Shown: in pieces, positions 1 through 8,863 of the stretch
How the letters are laid out: every line of letters starts with the position of its first letter
How positions within the stretch are numbered: the first letter of the stretch is position 1
Assembly: GCF_024129435.1 (NCBI RefSeq)
Contig: NZ_JAMXXN010000007.1
Location: 106,496 to 170,495, forward strand
Direction of reading: 5' to 3'
Length of the DNA stretch: 64,000 bases
Source: Acinetobacter lwoffii
GTDB taxonomy: Bacteria > Pseudomonadota > Gammaproteobacteria > Pseudomonadales > Moraxellaceae
Notes under the pieces: generated by a model
What the model saw: the letters and a program-made list of their open reading frames with translations, nothing else
The model's database searches: none
Told to the model about the DNA's origin: nothing
Position numbers and translations under genes: made by a program

Positions 1-313
1 AGTTAGCAAACAGGTTCAGTTCACTACGCAATTTCAATAAACCACGTTCCGGACGAATTGAGCGCTCAATCGTATCCCATTTTGGACCGCCCACGGCACC
101 GAGTAAAATCGCATCAGCTTTTTTAGCCTGTTCAGAGGTCACTTCAGGATACGGTGAACCATGTGCATCAATGGCTGCACCACCGAGTAAGCCCTGTTCC
201 CATGTCAAATCAAGATTAAATTTTTCATTTACGCGTGTGAGTACTTGCTCTGCGGCTTTTACAATTTCAGGGCCGATGCCGTCACCAGCTAAAATCAAAA
301 TTTGTTTAGACAT
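1..313 (-). CDS. leuB: 3-isopropylmalate dehydrogenase, N-terminal part (cut by window edge)
   Basis: This is the first 104 codons of LeuB, which oxidises and decarboxylates 3-isopropylmalate to 2-oxoisocaproate with NAD+ in leucine synthesis (cytoplasm). The start [17 protein letters not shown] is the typical beta-strand plus GDGIGPE nucleotide-binding segment of isocitrate/isopropylmalate dehydrogenases, and [10 protein letters not shown] followed by RPERGLL a little later is the substrate-side signature. The rest lies beyond base 1. It is last of four genes on this strand (leuC, leuD, lipoprotein, leuB), so it is probably co-transcribed with leuCD. Identity is very secure. Confidence 0.96.
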   Translation of the reverse strand, partial: MSKQILILAGDGIGPEIVKAAEQVLTRVNEKFNLDLTWEQGLLGGAAIDAHGSPYPEVTSEQAKKADAILLGAVGGPKWDTIERSIRPERGLLKLRSELNLFAN

Positions 314-355
314 GAGATTTTCCGTTTAAAACGTCAGATTCAGACCTGACAGAGG

Positions 356-919
356 TTAAATTTTCTTTTCTACAAACTCTGCAATCCCGGTGACTGCATT
401 ATAGGGTTTGCAAAAACGACGAATGGTTTTTTGCTCTTGTACCAGATCTACGCAAAGCGGATCCGGCGCCGAAGAATTTAATAAACTGCTGCTACGCGCA
501 CTACGGTCACGAAACATTTTTAAGCTATAGCGGTTATTGGCCTGAAAACGATGGAATACATGTAAAGTTTCCGCTTTATCCTTACTGATCGGATAAAAAC
601 GCACGACCAGTTCATGCTGTCCTGCCGGCACAGATAAATAAATCGAATTGGCCTGATTTAAATTTTTGGCCTGCAAGCGCACCAGTTTCTGCTTCAGCGC
701 CTCATCACTGATGCGGCCATTGTCGGCGTTGACAATAATGGTCTGATTGAAGCGTTCGAACTGACAATCTGGCGTCCCTGTACAGTAGATCAGGGCATTG
801 CTTTTGCTCTCAGTATTTTCTTTGGCATGTTTGAGTTTCATCGTGTCGATGCTTTGACATGCAGTCAACAGCACCGATACTGAACTTAAAGCAAGCCACT
901 GTTTCCAATAATTCGCCAT
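356..919 (-). CDS. Putative lipoprotein between leuD and leuB
   Basis: This is a 187-residue protein with a short basic N-terminus, a hydrophobic stretch and the lipobox LTAC at about residues 17-20, so it is predicted to be exported and lipid-anchored. The mature part is basic and hydrophilic, holds a few cysteines (CTGTPDC near the start) and no domain that I recognise. I prefer the ATG at 919 because the longer frame would need a TTG; neither has a clear ribosome-binding site. It is separated by 42 bp from leuB and 86 bp from leuD. Pseudomonas also has an uncharacterised gene between leuD and leuB (recalled, not checked), so the position may be conserved. Function unknown. Confidence 0.75.
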   Translation of the reverse strand: MANYWKQWLALSSVSVLLTACQSIDTMKLKHAKENTESKSNALIYCTGTPDCQFERFNQTIIVNADNGRISDEALKQKLVRLQAKNLNQANSIYLSVPAGQHELVVRFYPISKDKAETLHVFHRFQANNRYSLKMFRDRSARSSSLLNSSAPDPLCVDLVQEQKTIRRFCKPYNAVTGIAEFVEKKI

Positions 920-1005
920 AATGTCTGTCTTACCCAATCAAAAACTCAATAATCTTCCGATATTAGCAAGGGCATCGCAGTCATGCCATGACAATTTTTA
1001 CTGAT

Positions 1006-1656
1006 TTATCCATGAATTTCGGCAAATACCCAAGGACGCGATTGTTTGGTTTTTTCTTCATAGGCACGAATATCATCCGCCACCTGCAAAGTTAAGCCAA
1101 TATCATCCAGACCATTTAACAGGCAATGCTTGCGAAATGGATCGACTTCGAACTTAAAGCTTTCACCTGTAGGGGTGCGAACTTCTTGTGCCTGCAAGTC
1201 AATGGTCAGTTGATAGCCTTCATCTGCCGCACATTCCTTAAATAACTGCTCAACAATATCTTCAGCCAAAATCACGGGCAACATACCGTTTTTAAAACAG
1301 TTATTAAAGAAAATATCGGCAAAGCTTGGCGCAATAACAGTACGGAAACCGTATTCACTCAAAGCCCACGGCGCATGTTCACGGCTAGAACCACATCCAA
1401 AGTTGGCACGTGAAATTAAAATAGACGCACCCTGATAACGTGGCTGGTTCAAGACAAAGTCCGGATTGATCACACGAACTGAATTGTCCTGACCTGGATA
1501 ACCTTCATCCAAGTAACGCAATTCATCAAACAAATTGTCACCAAAACCGGTACGTTTGATCGATTTCAAAAACTGTTTTGGAATAATTAAATCTGTATCG
1601 ACATTGGCACGGTCTAAAGGTGCAACGATACCTTGTTCAACGGTATAAGCTTTCAT
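1006..1656 (-). CDS. leuD: 3-isopropylmalate dehydratase small subunit
   Basis: LeuD (216 aa) pairs with LeuC to isomerise 2-isopropylmalate to 3-isopropylmalate in leucine biosynthesis. It is the aconitase swivel domain: the N-terminal [22 protein letters not shown] strand is followed by [14 protein letters not shown] near residue 85, the substrate-specificity loop, and by [12 protein letters not shown] take the ATG at 1656, preceded by AGGAG seven bases upstream; an in-frame start at 1677 would add seven unlikely residues. It lies 21 bp downstream of leuC, so the pair is clearly an operon. Confidence 0.97.
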   Translation of the reverse strand: MKAYTVEQGIVAPLDRANVDTDLIIPKQFLKSIKRTGFGDNLFDELRYLDEGYPGQDNSVRVINPDFVLNQPRYQGASILISRANFGCGSSREHAPWALSEYGFRTVIAPSFADIFFNNCFKNGMLPVILAEDIVEQLFKECAADEGYQLTIDLQAQEVRTPTGESFKFEVDPFRKHCLLNGLDDIGLTLQVADDIRAYEEKTKQSRPWVFAEIHG

Positions 1657-1677
1657 GTCTGTGCTCCTACGTACCAA

Positions 1678-3111
1678 TTAAAATGAACGAACATCAACAA
1701 AGTGACCTGCAATCGCAGCAGCGGCTGCCATGGCTGGACTTACCAGATGAGTACGACCGCCATTGCCCTGACGACCTTCAAAGTTACGGTTCGAAGTCGA
1801 GGCACAATGCTCGCCCGGCTGCAACTTGTCGGCATTCATCGCCAGACACATTGAACAACCTGGTTCACGCCATTCAAAGCCCGCTTCGACAAATACCTTG
1901 TCCAAGCCTTCCGCTTCTGCCTGAGCTTTGACCAGACCAGAACCCGGAACCACCATCGCCTGTTTGATTGAAGATGCGACCTTACGACCTTTGATCATTT
2001 CGGCTGCAGCACGGATATCTTCAATACGCGAATTGGTGCACGAACCGATAAAGACACGATCCAGTTGAATCTCAGCCAAGGCCTGACCGGCATTTAAGCC
2101 CATATATTGATAAGCACGGTTCCAGTCATTGCGTTGTACATCGTCTTTGGCTTGTTCTAAAGTTGGTACTGCTTGAGACACTGGAATGACCATCTCAGGA
2201 GAAGTTCCCCAAGACACTTGCGGCTCAATTTCTTCACCTTGCAATACAACCACCGTGTCAAAGTATGCACCTTCATCCGAATGCAATGTATTCCAGTACG
2301 CTACCGCCTGATCCCACTGTTCCGCAGTTGGCGCATAAGGACGACCTTTAACATACTCGATGGTTTTGTCATCCACAGCGACCATACCCACGCGTGCACC
2401 GGCTTCGATCGCCATGTTACACACAGTCATACGACCTTCGATAGACATGTCACGGAAGACCTGACCACCGAACTCAATCGCGTGACCAGTACCGCCTGCG
2501 GTACCGATCTTGCCAATAATGGCCAAGACCACATCTTTCGGTGTTACGCCCTGACCTAATTTGCCATCGACGCGTACCAACATGTTTTTCATCTTCTTTT
2601 GAACCAGGCATTGGGTCGCCAATACATGTTCAACTTCGGATGTCCCGATACCATGCGCCAAACAGCCAAAAGCACCATGGGTTGCTGTATGCGAGTCACC
2701 ACATACCACGGTCATGCCCGGTAAGGTCAAGCCCTGCTCCGGTCCGACCACATGCGCGATGCCCTGACGAATATCATTAATATCAAATTCAACAATATTA
2801 AAAGTCTTGCAGTTATCATCCAAGGTTTGCACCTGGATGCGCGAAGTTTCATCTTCAATTCCGGCAACGCCCTGCTCACGCTCTTTTTTTGAGGTCGGTA
2901 CGTTATGATCCGGTGTGGCAATGTTGGCACTTAAACGCCATGGCTTACGCCCGGCCAATTGCAAACCTTCAAAGGCCTGTGGAGAAGTCACTTCATGTAA
3001 TAAGTGACGGTCGATGTACAGTAAGGCAGAACCATCATCACGTTGCGTTACTAAATGGTCGTCCCACAATTTATCATATAATGTTTTTGCTGTTTGGGTT
3101 GCGCCTGCCAT
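1678..3111 (-). CDS. leuC: 3-isopropylmalate dehydratase large subunit
   Basis: LeuC (477 aa, usual length) is the [4Fe-4S] subunit of isopropylmalate isomerase. The three cluster cysteines are visible in GSCTNSR (about residue 350) and EPGCSMC (about 410), and [12 protein letters not shown] is the conserved active-site stretch. The ATG at 3111 gives the family-typical [16 protein letters not shown] start and is preceded by GTGGAG; upstream in-frame codons give no family similarity. It is first gene of the leuC-leuD-lipoprotein-leuB run. The 260 bp upstream is AT-rich and must carry the promoter, shared with the divergent small membrane protein at 3373. Confidence 0.98.
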   Translation of the reverse strand: MAGATQTAKTLYDKLWDDHLVTQRDDGSALLYIDRHLLHEVTSPQAFEGLQLAGRKPWRLSANIATPDHNVPTSKKEREQGVAGIEDETSRIQVQTLDDNCKTFNIVEFDINDIRQGIAHVVGPEQGLTLPGMTVVCGDSHTATHGAFGCLAHGIGTSEVEHVLATQCLVQKKMKNMLVRVDGKLGQGVTPKDVVLAIIGKIGTAGGTGHAIEFGGQVFRDMSIEGRMTVCNMAIEAGARVGMVAVDDKTIEYVKGRPYAPTAEQWDQAVAYWNTLHSDEGAYFDTVVVLQGEEIEPQVSWGTSPEMVIPVSQAVPTLEQAKDDVQRNDWNRAYQYMGLNAGQALAEIQLDRVFIGSCTNSRIEDIRAAAEMIKGRKVASSIKQAMVVPGSGLVKAQAEAEGLDKVFVEAGFEWREPGCSMCLAMNADKLQPGEHCASTSNRNFEGRQGNGGRTHLVSPAMAAAAAIAGHFVDVRSF

Positions 3112-3372
3112 GTCGATGTACTCCACTGGACTGGGTAAATTCTTTCTCTGATTTTGATTATATCGCTGCAATCACATAAATCTAATTTATCATTTTTATC
3201 AGTTAAAAAACTTTTTGGAATCTTTTAAAAGCTGAATCAAATCATGCTTGAGCTCTATTTTTATAAATCTAATTTTCCGATTGATTTATAAAAAATATTC
3301 GCTTTTACAAATTAAATGAGAATTATTATTATTTCTTCATCGACAGAAATGATGATTTTGAGGAACTTCGAC

Positions 3373-3609
3373 ATGGCACATATTCAACGCTTCGTAGACA
3401 ACAACCAGCGCATGTTCAAAAAAACCTTCAGCTACTACATTATGCACATTACTGTGGCGATGATTGTGGGTTACTTGGTGACCGGCAGTTTGACGATGGC
3501 CATTGCCTTAAGTTTATTAGAGCCAACGGTACAGGCAGTTGCTTTCTTCTTCCATGAAAAAATCTGGGAGCGTAATAACCAACAGCAGAATGAGGACATT
3601 ACCGTCTAA
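3373..3609 (+). CDS. DUF2061-like small membrane protein
   Basis: This is a 78-residue protein with two hydrophobic segments (YYIMHITVAMIVGYLVTG and SLTMAIALSLLEPTVQAVAFFF), then HEKIWER. This two-helix pattern with a conserved 'E-P-x(3)-A-x-F-F-x-H-E-x-x-W' end matches DUF2061 inner-membrane proteins of unknown role. GAGGAA sits just upstream of the chosen ATG; the longer in-frame start at 3316 lacks a ribosome-binding site. It is divergent from leuC and followed by a hairpin with a T-run. Confidence 0.75.
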   Translation: MAHIQRFVDNNQRMFKKTFSYYIMHITVAMIVGYLVTGSLTMAIALSLLEPTVQAVAFFFHEKIWERNNQQQNEDITV

Positions 3610-3633
3610 ACTCTTCGGTCGAGGTTCCTGATG

Positions 3634-3663
3634 AAAGACTGCCTTTATAGGTGGTCTTTTTTA
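3634..3663 (+). terminator. Rho-independent terminator after the DUF2061-like gene
   Basis: AAAGAC and CC on the left pair with GG and GTCTTT on the right across a six-base loop, followed by TTTTTT. Two mismatches lie inside the stem. Confidence 0.6.
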
Positions 3664-3799
3664 GTTTTTAAAATGCCAAGGCTTTGAAAATGTATAGTAA
3701 TTCAGCACTGCAACATAGATGAGCTAATTTTACTTTGATTTATTCTTAAAATATAACAATAATAGATTTACACATAAAAATTCTTTATAGGTGATTAAG

Positions 3800-4675
3800 A
3801 TGAATCTCGCAGCCTTTGAAGCCTTCGTGAAAGTCATGGAAACCGGTTCGATTTCTCTGGCCGCAGATCAGCTATTCATTACCCAGCCTGCTGTCACCAA
3901 ACGTATTCACAGTCTCGAAGAATACTTTGGGGTCAAGCTGTTTGAATCTGCCGGGCGTGGCGTACAGGCCACCCACGCGGCACATTCCCTGTTGCCTAAA
4001 GTGAAAAACTGGCTGAATGAACTCGGTGATATTCATTATACCTTGAGCCATGAACAGGGTCAGGTACAGGGCAAACTAAAAATTGGTACCAGTCATCATA
4101 TCGGCCTGCATCATCTGCCGAGTCATTTGCGCCGTTATGTTCAGGAATATCCTGACGTGACTCTGGATGTGCATTTTGTAGATTCCGAACAGGCGCATGA
4201 ACAGGTGATTGCCGGCGATCTGGAACTGGCATTTTTAACCTTGCCGCCACGGGGTGATGCGCGTCTGAATTATGTAACTATCTGGAATGATCCTCTGGTC
4301 TTTGTGGTGGCACCGTTTCATCCGCTGGCGCAGCAAAAAAATCTGTGTCTGGAAGATTTGCTCGACTACCCGAGCCTGTTGCCATCATCACAGACCTATA
4401 CTTCGCAGATCACCTTGGCCGAATTTGAAAAACAGGGTATTAAACCGAAAGTCAGCATGAGCAATAATCCGCTGGAATCGATCCGGATGCTGGTATCGAT
4501 TGGCTTAGGTTGGTCAGTACTGCCAAAAACCCTGGTCAATCACGACCTGCACCAGCTGGACATCAACTTGGAAATGAACCGTCGTTTGGGCATGGTTTGG
4601 CATCCTGGCCGTACGCAGTCCAAAGCAGCTCAGGCTCTGGTTCAGCTCATGCAGGGTGCCTCGCTGTCTATTTAA
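3800..4675 (+). CDS. LysR-family transcriptional regulator near the leu operon
   Basis: This is a 291-residue LysR regulator. The N-terminal helix-turn-helix (AAFEAFVKVMETGSISLAA then LFITQPAVTKRIHSLE, residues 2-40) is followed by the periplasmic-binding-like effector domain starting at KLKIGTSHHIGLHHLP. The ATG at 3800 is chosen because AGGTGA stands six bases upstream; the GTG at 3791 lies inside that Shine-Dalgarno. A LysR gene next to leuC is also found in Pseudomonas (recalled), so it may respond to a leucine-pathway intermediate; that is inference. Its effector and targets are unknown. Confidence 0.85.
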   Translation: MNLAAFEAFVKVMETGSISLAADQLFITQPAVTKRIHSLEEYFGVKLFESAGRGVQATHAAHSLLPKVKNWLNELGDIHYTLSHEQGQVQGKLKIGTSHHIGLHHLPSHLRRYVQEYPDVTLDVHFVDSEQAHEQVIAGDLELAFLTLPPRGDARLNYVTIWNDPLVFVVAPFHPLAQQKNLCLEDLLDYPSLLPSSQTYTSQITLAEFEKQGIKPKVSMSNNPLESIRMLVSIGLGWSVLPKTLVNHDLHQLDINLEMNRRLGMVWHPGRTQSKAAQALVQLMQGASLSI

Positions 4676-4688
4676 GCCGTTCCTGAAC

Positions 4689-4718
4689 ATGCTGCATCCA
4701 AAACGGTGCAGCATTTTG
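4689..4718 (+). terminator. Terminator after the LysR gene
   Basis: ATGCTGCA and TGCAGCAT form a perfect eight-base-pair stem around a ten-base loop, followed by TTTTGTT. Confidence 0.75.
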
Positions 4719-4825
4719 TTACCTAAATACACCCCATCTGGCGATATCTTTCGAGTATTTTTAAGACAATTCCATTCTTTTGCAGTGCAGAGGAATGCTT
4801 AAAACTATTCGATGGAGCCTGACGG

Positions 4826-7000
4826 ATGCAGCTCGATTCTCCCTTAAAATCCCACTCTCAAGATAAAACAAATACAAGCAGCCTATGGCTTTCGGCCAAA
4901 CCGATGCTGCTGCCCACGCCGGCACTTGATTTTGCCGATGAACAGACTGCCCGGCACTGCCTGCGCGAATATTTCCTGAACACCTTTGACACCTATGAAC
5001 AACTGTTTGAATGCCTCAAACATGAAGATGCATTTTTCATCAAGCCGATTACTTTACGTCATCCGCTAATTTTTTATTTTGCCCATACCGCCACTTTTTT
5101 TGTCAATAAACTGCTGCTCAGCAAGCTAATTAGCGAACGCGTAAATCCGCATTTTGAAAGTATCTTCGCGATCGGTGTAGACGAGATGAGCTGGGATGAC
5201 CTGGATGAAGTGCACTATGACTGGCCCAGTGTGCAGGAAGTCCGTGATTATCGGCATCAGGTACGCGCCCTGATCCTGAACATCCTTGAACATGCTCCGC
5301 TAACTCTACCCTTAAACTGGCAAAACCCTTGGTGGACCATCATCATGGGCATCGAACATGAACGGATCCATCTGGAAACTTCTTCTGTGCTGATCCGCCA
5401 GCATGCTTTGGAACATGTACGCCAGCATCCGCAGTGGCGTGCCAATATTATTACCGGCATGGCCCCGGATAATATTTTGCTGGATGTGCCTGAAGGTAAG
5501 GTGCATTTACAGAAAGATTTTAACCATCCATTTTATGGCTGGGACAATGAATACGGCCGGCATGAAGCCGAGGTTGCAGCTTTTGCAGCCTCCAAATATC
5601 TGGTATCGAATCAGGAATTTCTGGCCTTTGTCGAAGCTGATGGCTATCAGACCGAACACTACTGGAGTGAAGAAGGTCTAGGCTGGCTGCAATTTTCACA
5701 AGCTGCTCATCCCTGTTTCTGGCGCAAAACTGAATTAGGCTGGTCACTGCGATTGATGCTGGAAGAAGTGCCGATGCCTTGGGACTGGCCGGTAGAAGTG
5801 AATTATCATGAAGCCAAGGCTTTTTGTCAGTGGAAATCGCAACAGCTGGGAAAAACCATTCGCTTGCCGACTGAAGATGAATGGTATCGCCTGTATGCAG
5901 TTTCCGATCTGGATTCAGATTTACCGAGCCCTGAACAGGCCAATATCGAGTTGAAATACGGCACCAGCTCCTGTCCGGTCGATCATTTCAAGCAGGGCGA
6001 TTTTTATGATATTCAGGGCAATGTCTGGCAGTGGACTGAAACTCCGATCTATCCATTTCAGGGTTTTCAGGTGCATCCGCTTTATGATGATTTCAGTACA
6101 CCAACCTTTGACGGTCGCCATAACCTGATGAAAGGTGGCTCCTGGATTTCGGCGGGCAATGAAACTTTATATAGTTCCCGCTATGCCTTCAGACGGCATT
6201 TCTTCCAGCATGCCGGTTTTCGCTACGTCGCCTCTGATCAGGCACTGCAACATTTCCCTTCGAACTATGAAAGCGACCAGCTGGTCTCCCAATATCTGGA
6301 ATTCCAGTACGGCCCCGAATATTTTGGTATCGCTAATTTTGCCAAAACACTGGTCGATCTGGCACAACCCTATTTTCAGCAAGTGCCATGTCATCGTGCC
6401 TTAGATATTGGCTGTGCTACCGGCCGCGCCAGCTTTGAACTGGCACACTATTTTGATCAAGTGACCGGTCTGGACTTTTCTGCACGCTTTATTCAGCAAG
6501 CGGTCTATTTGGCTCAAGGCGACAAGGTACATTATCAGCTGCCGCTAGAAGGTGAATTAAGCGAAGAAAAAAGCTGTTCACTTGAAGATGTTACTTTGGA
6601 TCAGTTTACATCTAAAACGGAATTTTTTCAGGCCGATGCCTGCAATCTGAAAGCACATTTTAGCGGCTATGATTTTATTCTGGCAGCCAACCTGATTGAC
6701 CGGCTGCATCATCCGAAAGACTTTTTATTGCAGATTCATAAACGTATCAATATAGGTGGAATTTTAATGCTGAGTTCGCCCTATACCTGGCTGGAAGAAC
6801 ATACGGCGCGTAGCGAATGGCTGGGCGGTTTTCAGCAGGATGGGGAAAAGATCACGACCTTGGCTGGTATAAGCAATATCTTAACCCAGCACTTTGAATT
6901 GGTGGCCGAACCCCAAGATGTGCCTTTTGTGATTCGAGAAACGGCCAGAAAGTATCAACATACCCTGTCACAAGTCACGATCTGGAAACGGATTCGCTAA
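4826..7000 (+). CDS. ovoA: 5-histidylcysteine sulfoxide synthase / ovothiol synthase OvoA
   Basis: OvoA uses iron and O2 to join cysteine sulfur to C5 of histidine, the first step toward ovothiol A, and carries the methyltransferase that later methylates the imidazole. The 724 residues show all three parts: an N-terminal DinB-like domain with HERIHLE (H178, H182, E184) and an upstream His at 79 or 87 as probable iron ligands; a central formylglycine-enzyme-like domain with NVWQWTETP and LMKGGSWISAG and a late RYAFRRHFFQHAGFRYV; and a C-terminal SAM domain starting ALDIGCATGRASFEL near residue 523. EgtB of ergothioneine synthesis lacks the C-terminal methyltransferase, so OvoA is the better call. 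The PLP lyase OvoB is not in the window. The gene stands alone and ends in a strong terminator. Confidence 0.93.
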   Translation: MQLDSPLKSHSQDKTNTSSLWLSAKPMLLPTPALDFADEQTARHCLREYFLNTFDTYEQLFECLKHEDAFFIKPITLRHPLIFYFAHTATFFVNKLLLSKLISERVNPHFESIFAIGVDEMSWDDLDEVHYDWPSVQEVRDYRHQVRALILNILEHAPLTLPLNWQNPWWTIIMGIEHERIHLETSSVLIRQHALEHVRQHPQWRANIITGMAPDNILLDVPEGKVHLQKDFNHPFYGWDNEYGRHEAEVAAFAASKYLVSNQEFLAFVEADGYQTEHYWSEEGLGWLQFSQAAHPCFWRKTELGWSLRLMLEEVPMPWDWPVEVNYHEAKAFCQWKSQQLGKTIRLPTEDEWYRLYAVSDLDSDLPSPEQANIELKYGTSSCPVDHFKQGDFYDIQGNVWQWTETPIYPFQGFQVHPLYDDFSTPTFDGRHNLMKGGSWISAGNETLYSSRYAFRRHFFQHAGFRYVASDQALQHFPSNYESDQLVSQYLEFQYGPEYFGIANFAKTLVDLAQPYFQQVPCHRALDIGCATGRASFELAHYFDQVTGLDFSARFIQQAVYLAQGDKVHYQLPLEGELSEEKSCSLEDVTLDQFTSKTEFFQADACNLKAHFSGYDFILAANLIDRLHHPKDFLLQIHKRINIGGILMLSSPYTWLEEHTARSEWLGGFQQDGEKITTLAGISNILTQHFELVAEPQDVPFVIRETARKYQHTLSQVTIWKRIR

Positions 7001-7017
7001 AGGTAAGGTGATGGCCT

Positions 7018-7048
7018 AAAAAAAGCCAATCATACGATTGGCTTTTTA
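7018..7048. terminator. Bidirectional terminator between ovoA and the DUF2789 gene
   Basis: AAAAAGCCAATC and GATTGGCTTTTT form a perfect twelve-base stem around ATAC; A- and T-runs on both sides let it serve both converging genes. Confidence 0.9.
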
Positions 7049-7049
7049 A

Positions 7050-7298
7050 TCATCCTTCACTGGTTGAATTTTCATGTAAGGATTCATTGAGTTGATCTAC
7101 CACAATCGCCCATTCGCCATCAGAGGCTATTTTCTCGCTTAAAAATTGACGTTGTGCCTCTGACCAATACGGCGCATCCAGTAAAGTCAGATCTTTATGC
7201 AATTGATGCTCGTGAATAAATGTTTCAATACCTTCTGCACTGGCATCCAAGCCAAGCTGTTGGAACAGATGTGTCATACGTGGTCGAACGTGAGTCAT
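7050..7298 (-). CDS. DUF2789 family protein
   Basis: This is a small acidic cytoplasmic protein of 82 residues. The pattern LFQQLGL, then FIHEHQL, then LLDAPYWSEAQRQFL and WAIVVDQLNESL matches the DUF2789 family of gammaproteobacteria, whose function is not known. There is no signal peptide or membrane segment. It faces ovoA and shares its terminator; the upstream 150 bp before the HAD gene contains no other frame. Confidence 0.8.
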   Translation of the reverse strand: MTHVRPRMTHLFQQLGLDASAEGIETFIHEHQLHKDLTLLDAPYWSEAQRQFLSEKIASDGEWAIVVDQLNESLHENSTSEG

Positions 7299-7458
7299 AT
7301 CTCATACCTCAGAATCTACTATTGTTATCATGTCCTGTTTTTCGAGCATAGCATGTCTGATTCAGCCGGACTGTGAAAAAACATTAATATTCAAATGAGG
7401 CAAATAAAAAGCACAACCGAAGTTGTACTTAATAATCACATCAATGAGTTCGGAGTGA

Positions 7459-8109
7459 TTAGATCGACCAGTCCTGTATTTTCCAACCCTGTTCTTGGGC
7501 TAAAGTTTCCAAGCGATCATCCGGATTGACTGCAATCGCATGATCCGCATATTCCAGCAAGAAACGGTCATTAATAGAATCTGAATAAGCCCAAGACTCG
7601 GTTACGTCACGGCCTTCCAGCCATTGTTCCAGACGCACCAGCTTGCCTTGCTGATAGCATGCGGTATTGATGACTTTACCAGTATATTTCCCATCAATGA
7701 CTTCAGCATTGGTGGCAATAATTTCAGTAATTCCGAATTCACGAAAAATGGGTGCGGTAATAAAGTCTGAAGTTGCGGTAATCCCCACTAAGGCATGCCC
7801 TGCTTCACGGTGGCGCTCAATGGCTTTAAAACCTTCAGGACGCATTTGTGGACGAATGACTTTTTGCATGAACAGTTGATGTAATTCAGTCAAATAATCA
7901 TTGTCATGTTTGGTCAGAAACTGGAACACAAATTCATTATAGGCATAAGGATCCAGCTGACCTTTTTTATAATCGTCATAGAACTTGTCATTCATGGCGC
8001 GATGCTGAACTGGATCGACCAGGCCCTCACTGACCAAAAACTCTCCCCAAGAATGATCCGAATCCGTGTTTAACAAGGTGTGATCGAGATCAAATAGCGC
8101 CAATTTCAT
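7459..8109 (-). CDS. HAD-IB phosphatase, probable histidinol-phosphatase type
   Basis: This 216-residue hydrolase has HAD motif I as FDLDHTLLN, motif II in GITATSDF, and motif III/IV in YSDSINDRFLLEYAD near the C-terminus, the phosphoserine-phosphatase-like (IB) layout with a helical cap. In Pseudomonas the gene next to rppH-ptsP (PA0335) has been reported to be a histidinol-phosphate phosphatase needed for histidine synthesis (recalled). The same neighbourhood here suggests the same role, but phosphoserine or another small phosphate is possible from sequence alone. It is divergent from rppH across 182 bp. Confidence 0.85.
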   Translation of the reverse strand: MKLALFDLDHTLLNTDSDHSWGEFLVSEGLVDPVQHRAMNDKFYDDYKKGQLDPYAYNEFVFQFLTKHDNDYLTELHQLFMQKVIRPQMRPEGFKAIERHREAGHALVGITATSDFITAPIFREFGITEIIATNAEVIDGKYTGKVINTACYQQGKLVRLEQWLEGRDVTESWAYSDSINDRFLLEYADHAIAVNPDDRLETLAQEQGWKIQDWSI

Positions 8110-8291
8110 GAAAATACTCGTTAAAACTGAAATTTAAGAAAAAAATTGTAAATCTATCTCCGCTAGTCGATAGAAATTCGTTAAGATCATAGCAATTTTA
8201 ACATTTTTAAACTTTGCTTTTTTCGAGTTGGATAACGAAATAATGCTCCCCGATGGCAAAGGCATAAATTAAACAATTTTTAGGTAGCCAA

Positions 8292-8774
8292 ATGATCGAC
8301 TCTGAAGGTTTCCGACCGAATGTCGGGATCATTTTGGCAAACGATGCTGGACAGGTTTTATGGGCAAAACGCATTGGTCATAATGCATGGCAATTTCCAC
8401 AAGGCGGGATCCAATATGGAGAAACCCCTGAGCAGGCACTCTATCGTGAGCTGAGAGAAGAAGTTGGCTTATTGCCCGAACACGTCCAGATAGTCGCGCA
8501 AACCAAAGGCTGGTTGCGCTATCGTTTGCCGCATCGATACATTCGTACGGACTCTGATCCGGTCTGTATCGGTCAAAAACAAAAGTGGTTTTTACTCAAA
8601 CTCACGGCCCCCGTTCAGCATATTCAGTTGAATCTGTCTGATCCGCCCGAATTTGATCAATGGCAATGGGTCAGTTACTGGTACCCACTCGGTCAAGTCG
8701 TGAATTTCAAACGTGATGTTTACCGCAAAGCCCTGGTGGAGTTGTGTCAGCAACTACCCCAGCAAAAACCTTAA
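8292..8774 (+). CDS. rppH: RNA pyrophosphohydrolase
   Basis: RppH removes pyrophosphate from the 5' end of primary transcripts, which opens them to RNase E decay. The 160-residue protein begins [16 protein letters not shown], which is diagnostic of RppH, and carries the Nudix box as [20 protein letters not shown] followed by VGL at about residues 38-60. A run of basic and aromatic residues ([12 protein letters not shown]) follows as usual. AGGTAG precedes the ATG. ptsP follows after 89 bp in the same direction, a pairing seen in many gammaproteobacteria. Confidence 0.97.
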   Translation: MIDSEGFRPNVGIILANDAGQVLWAKRIGHNAWQFPQGGIQYGETPEQALYRELREEVGLLPEHVQIVAQTKGWLRYRLPHRYIRTDSDPVCIGQKQKWFLLKLTAPVQHIQLNLSDPPEFDQWQWVSYWYPLGQVVNFKRDVYRKALVELCQQLPQQKP

Positions 8775-8863
8775 AAAATCGCATAAATAATGCAGATTTT
8801 TTACGCGGCTATTGTTATAAATAAACTTAATCACTGAAATTCTGAATAGACGGAGCAGACCTT

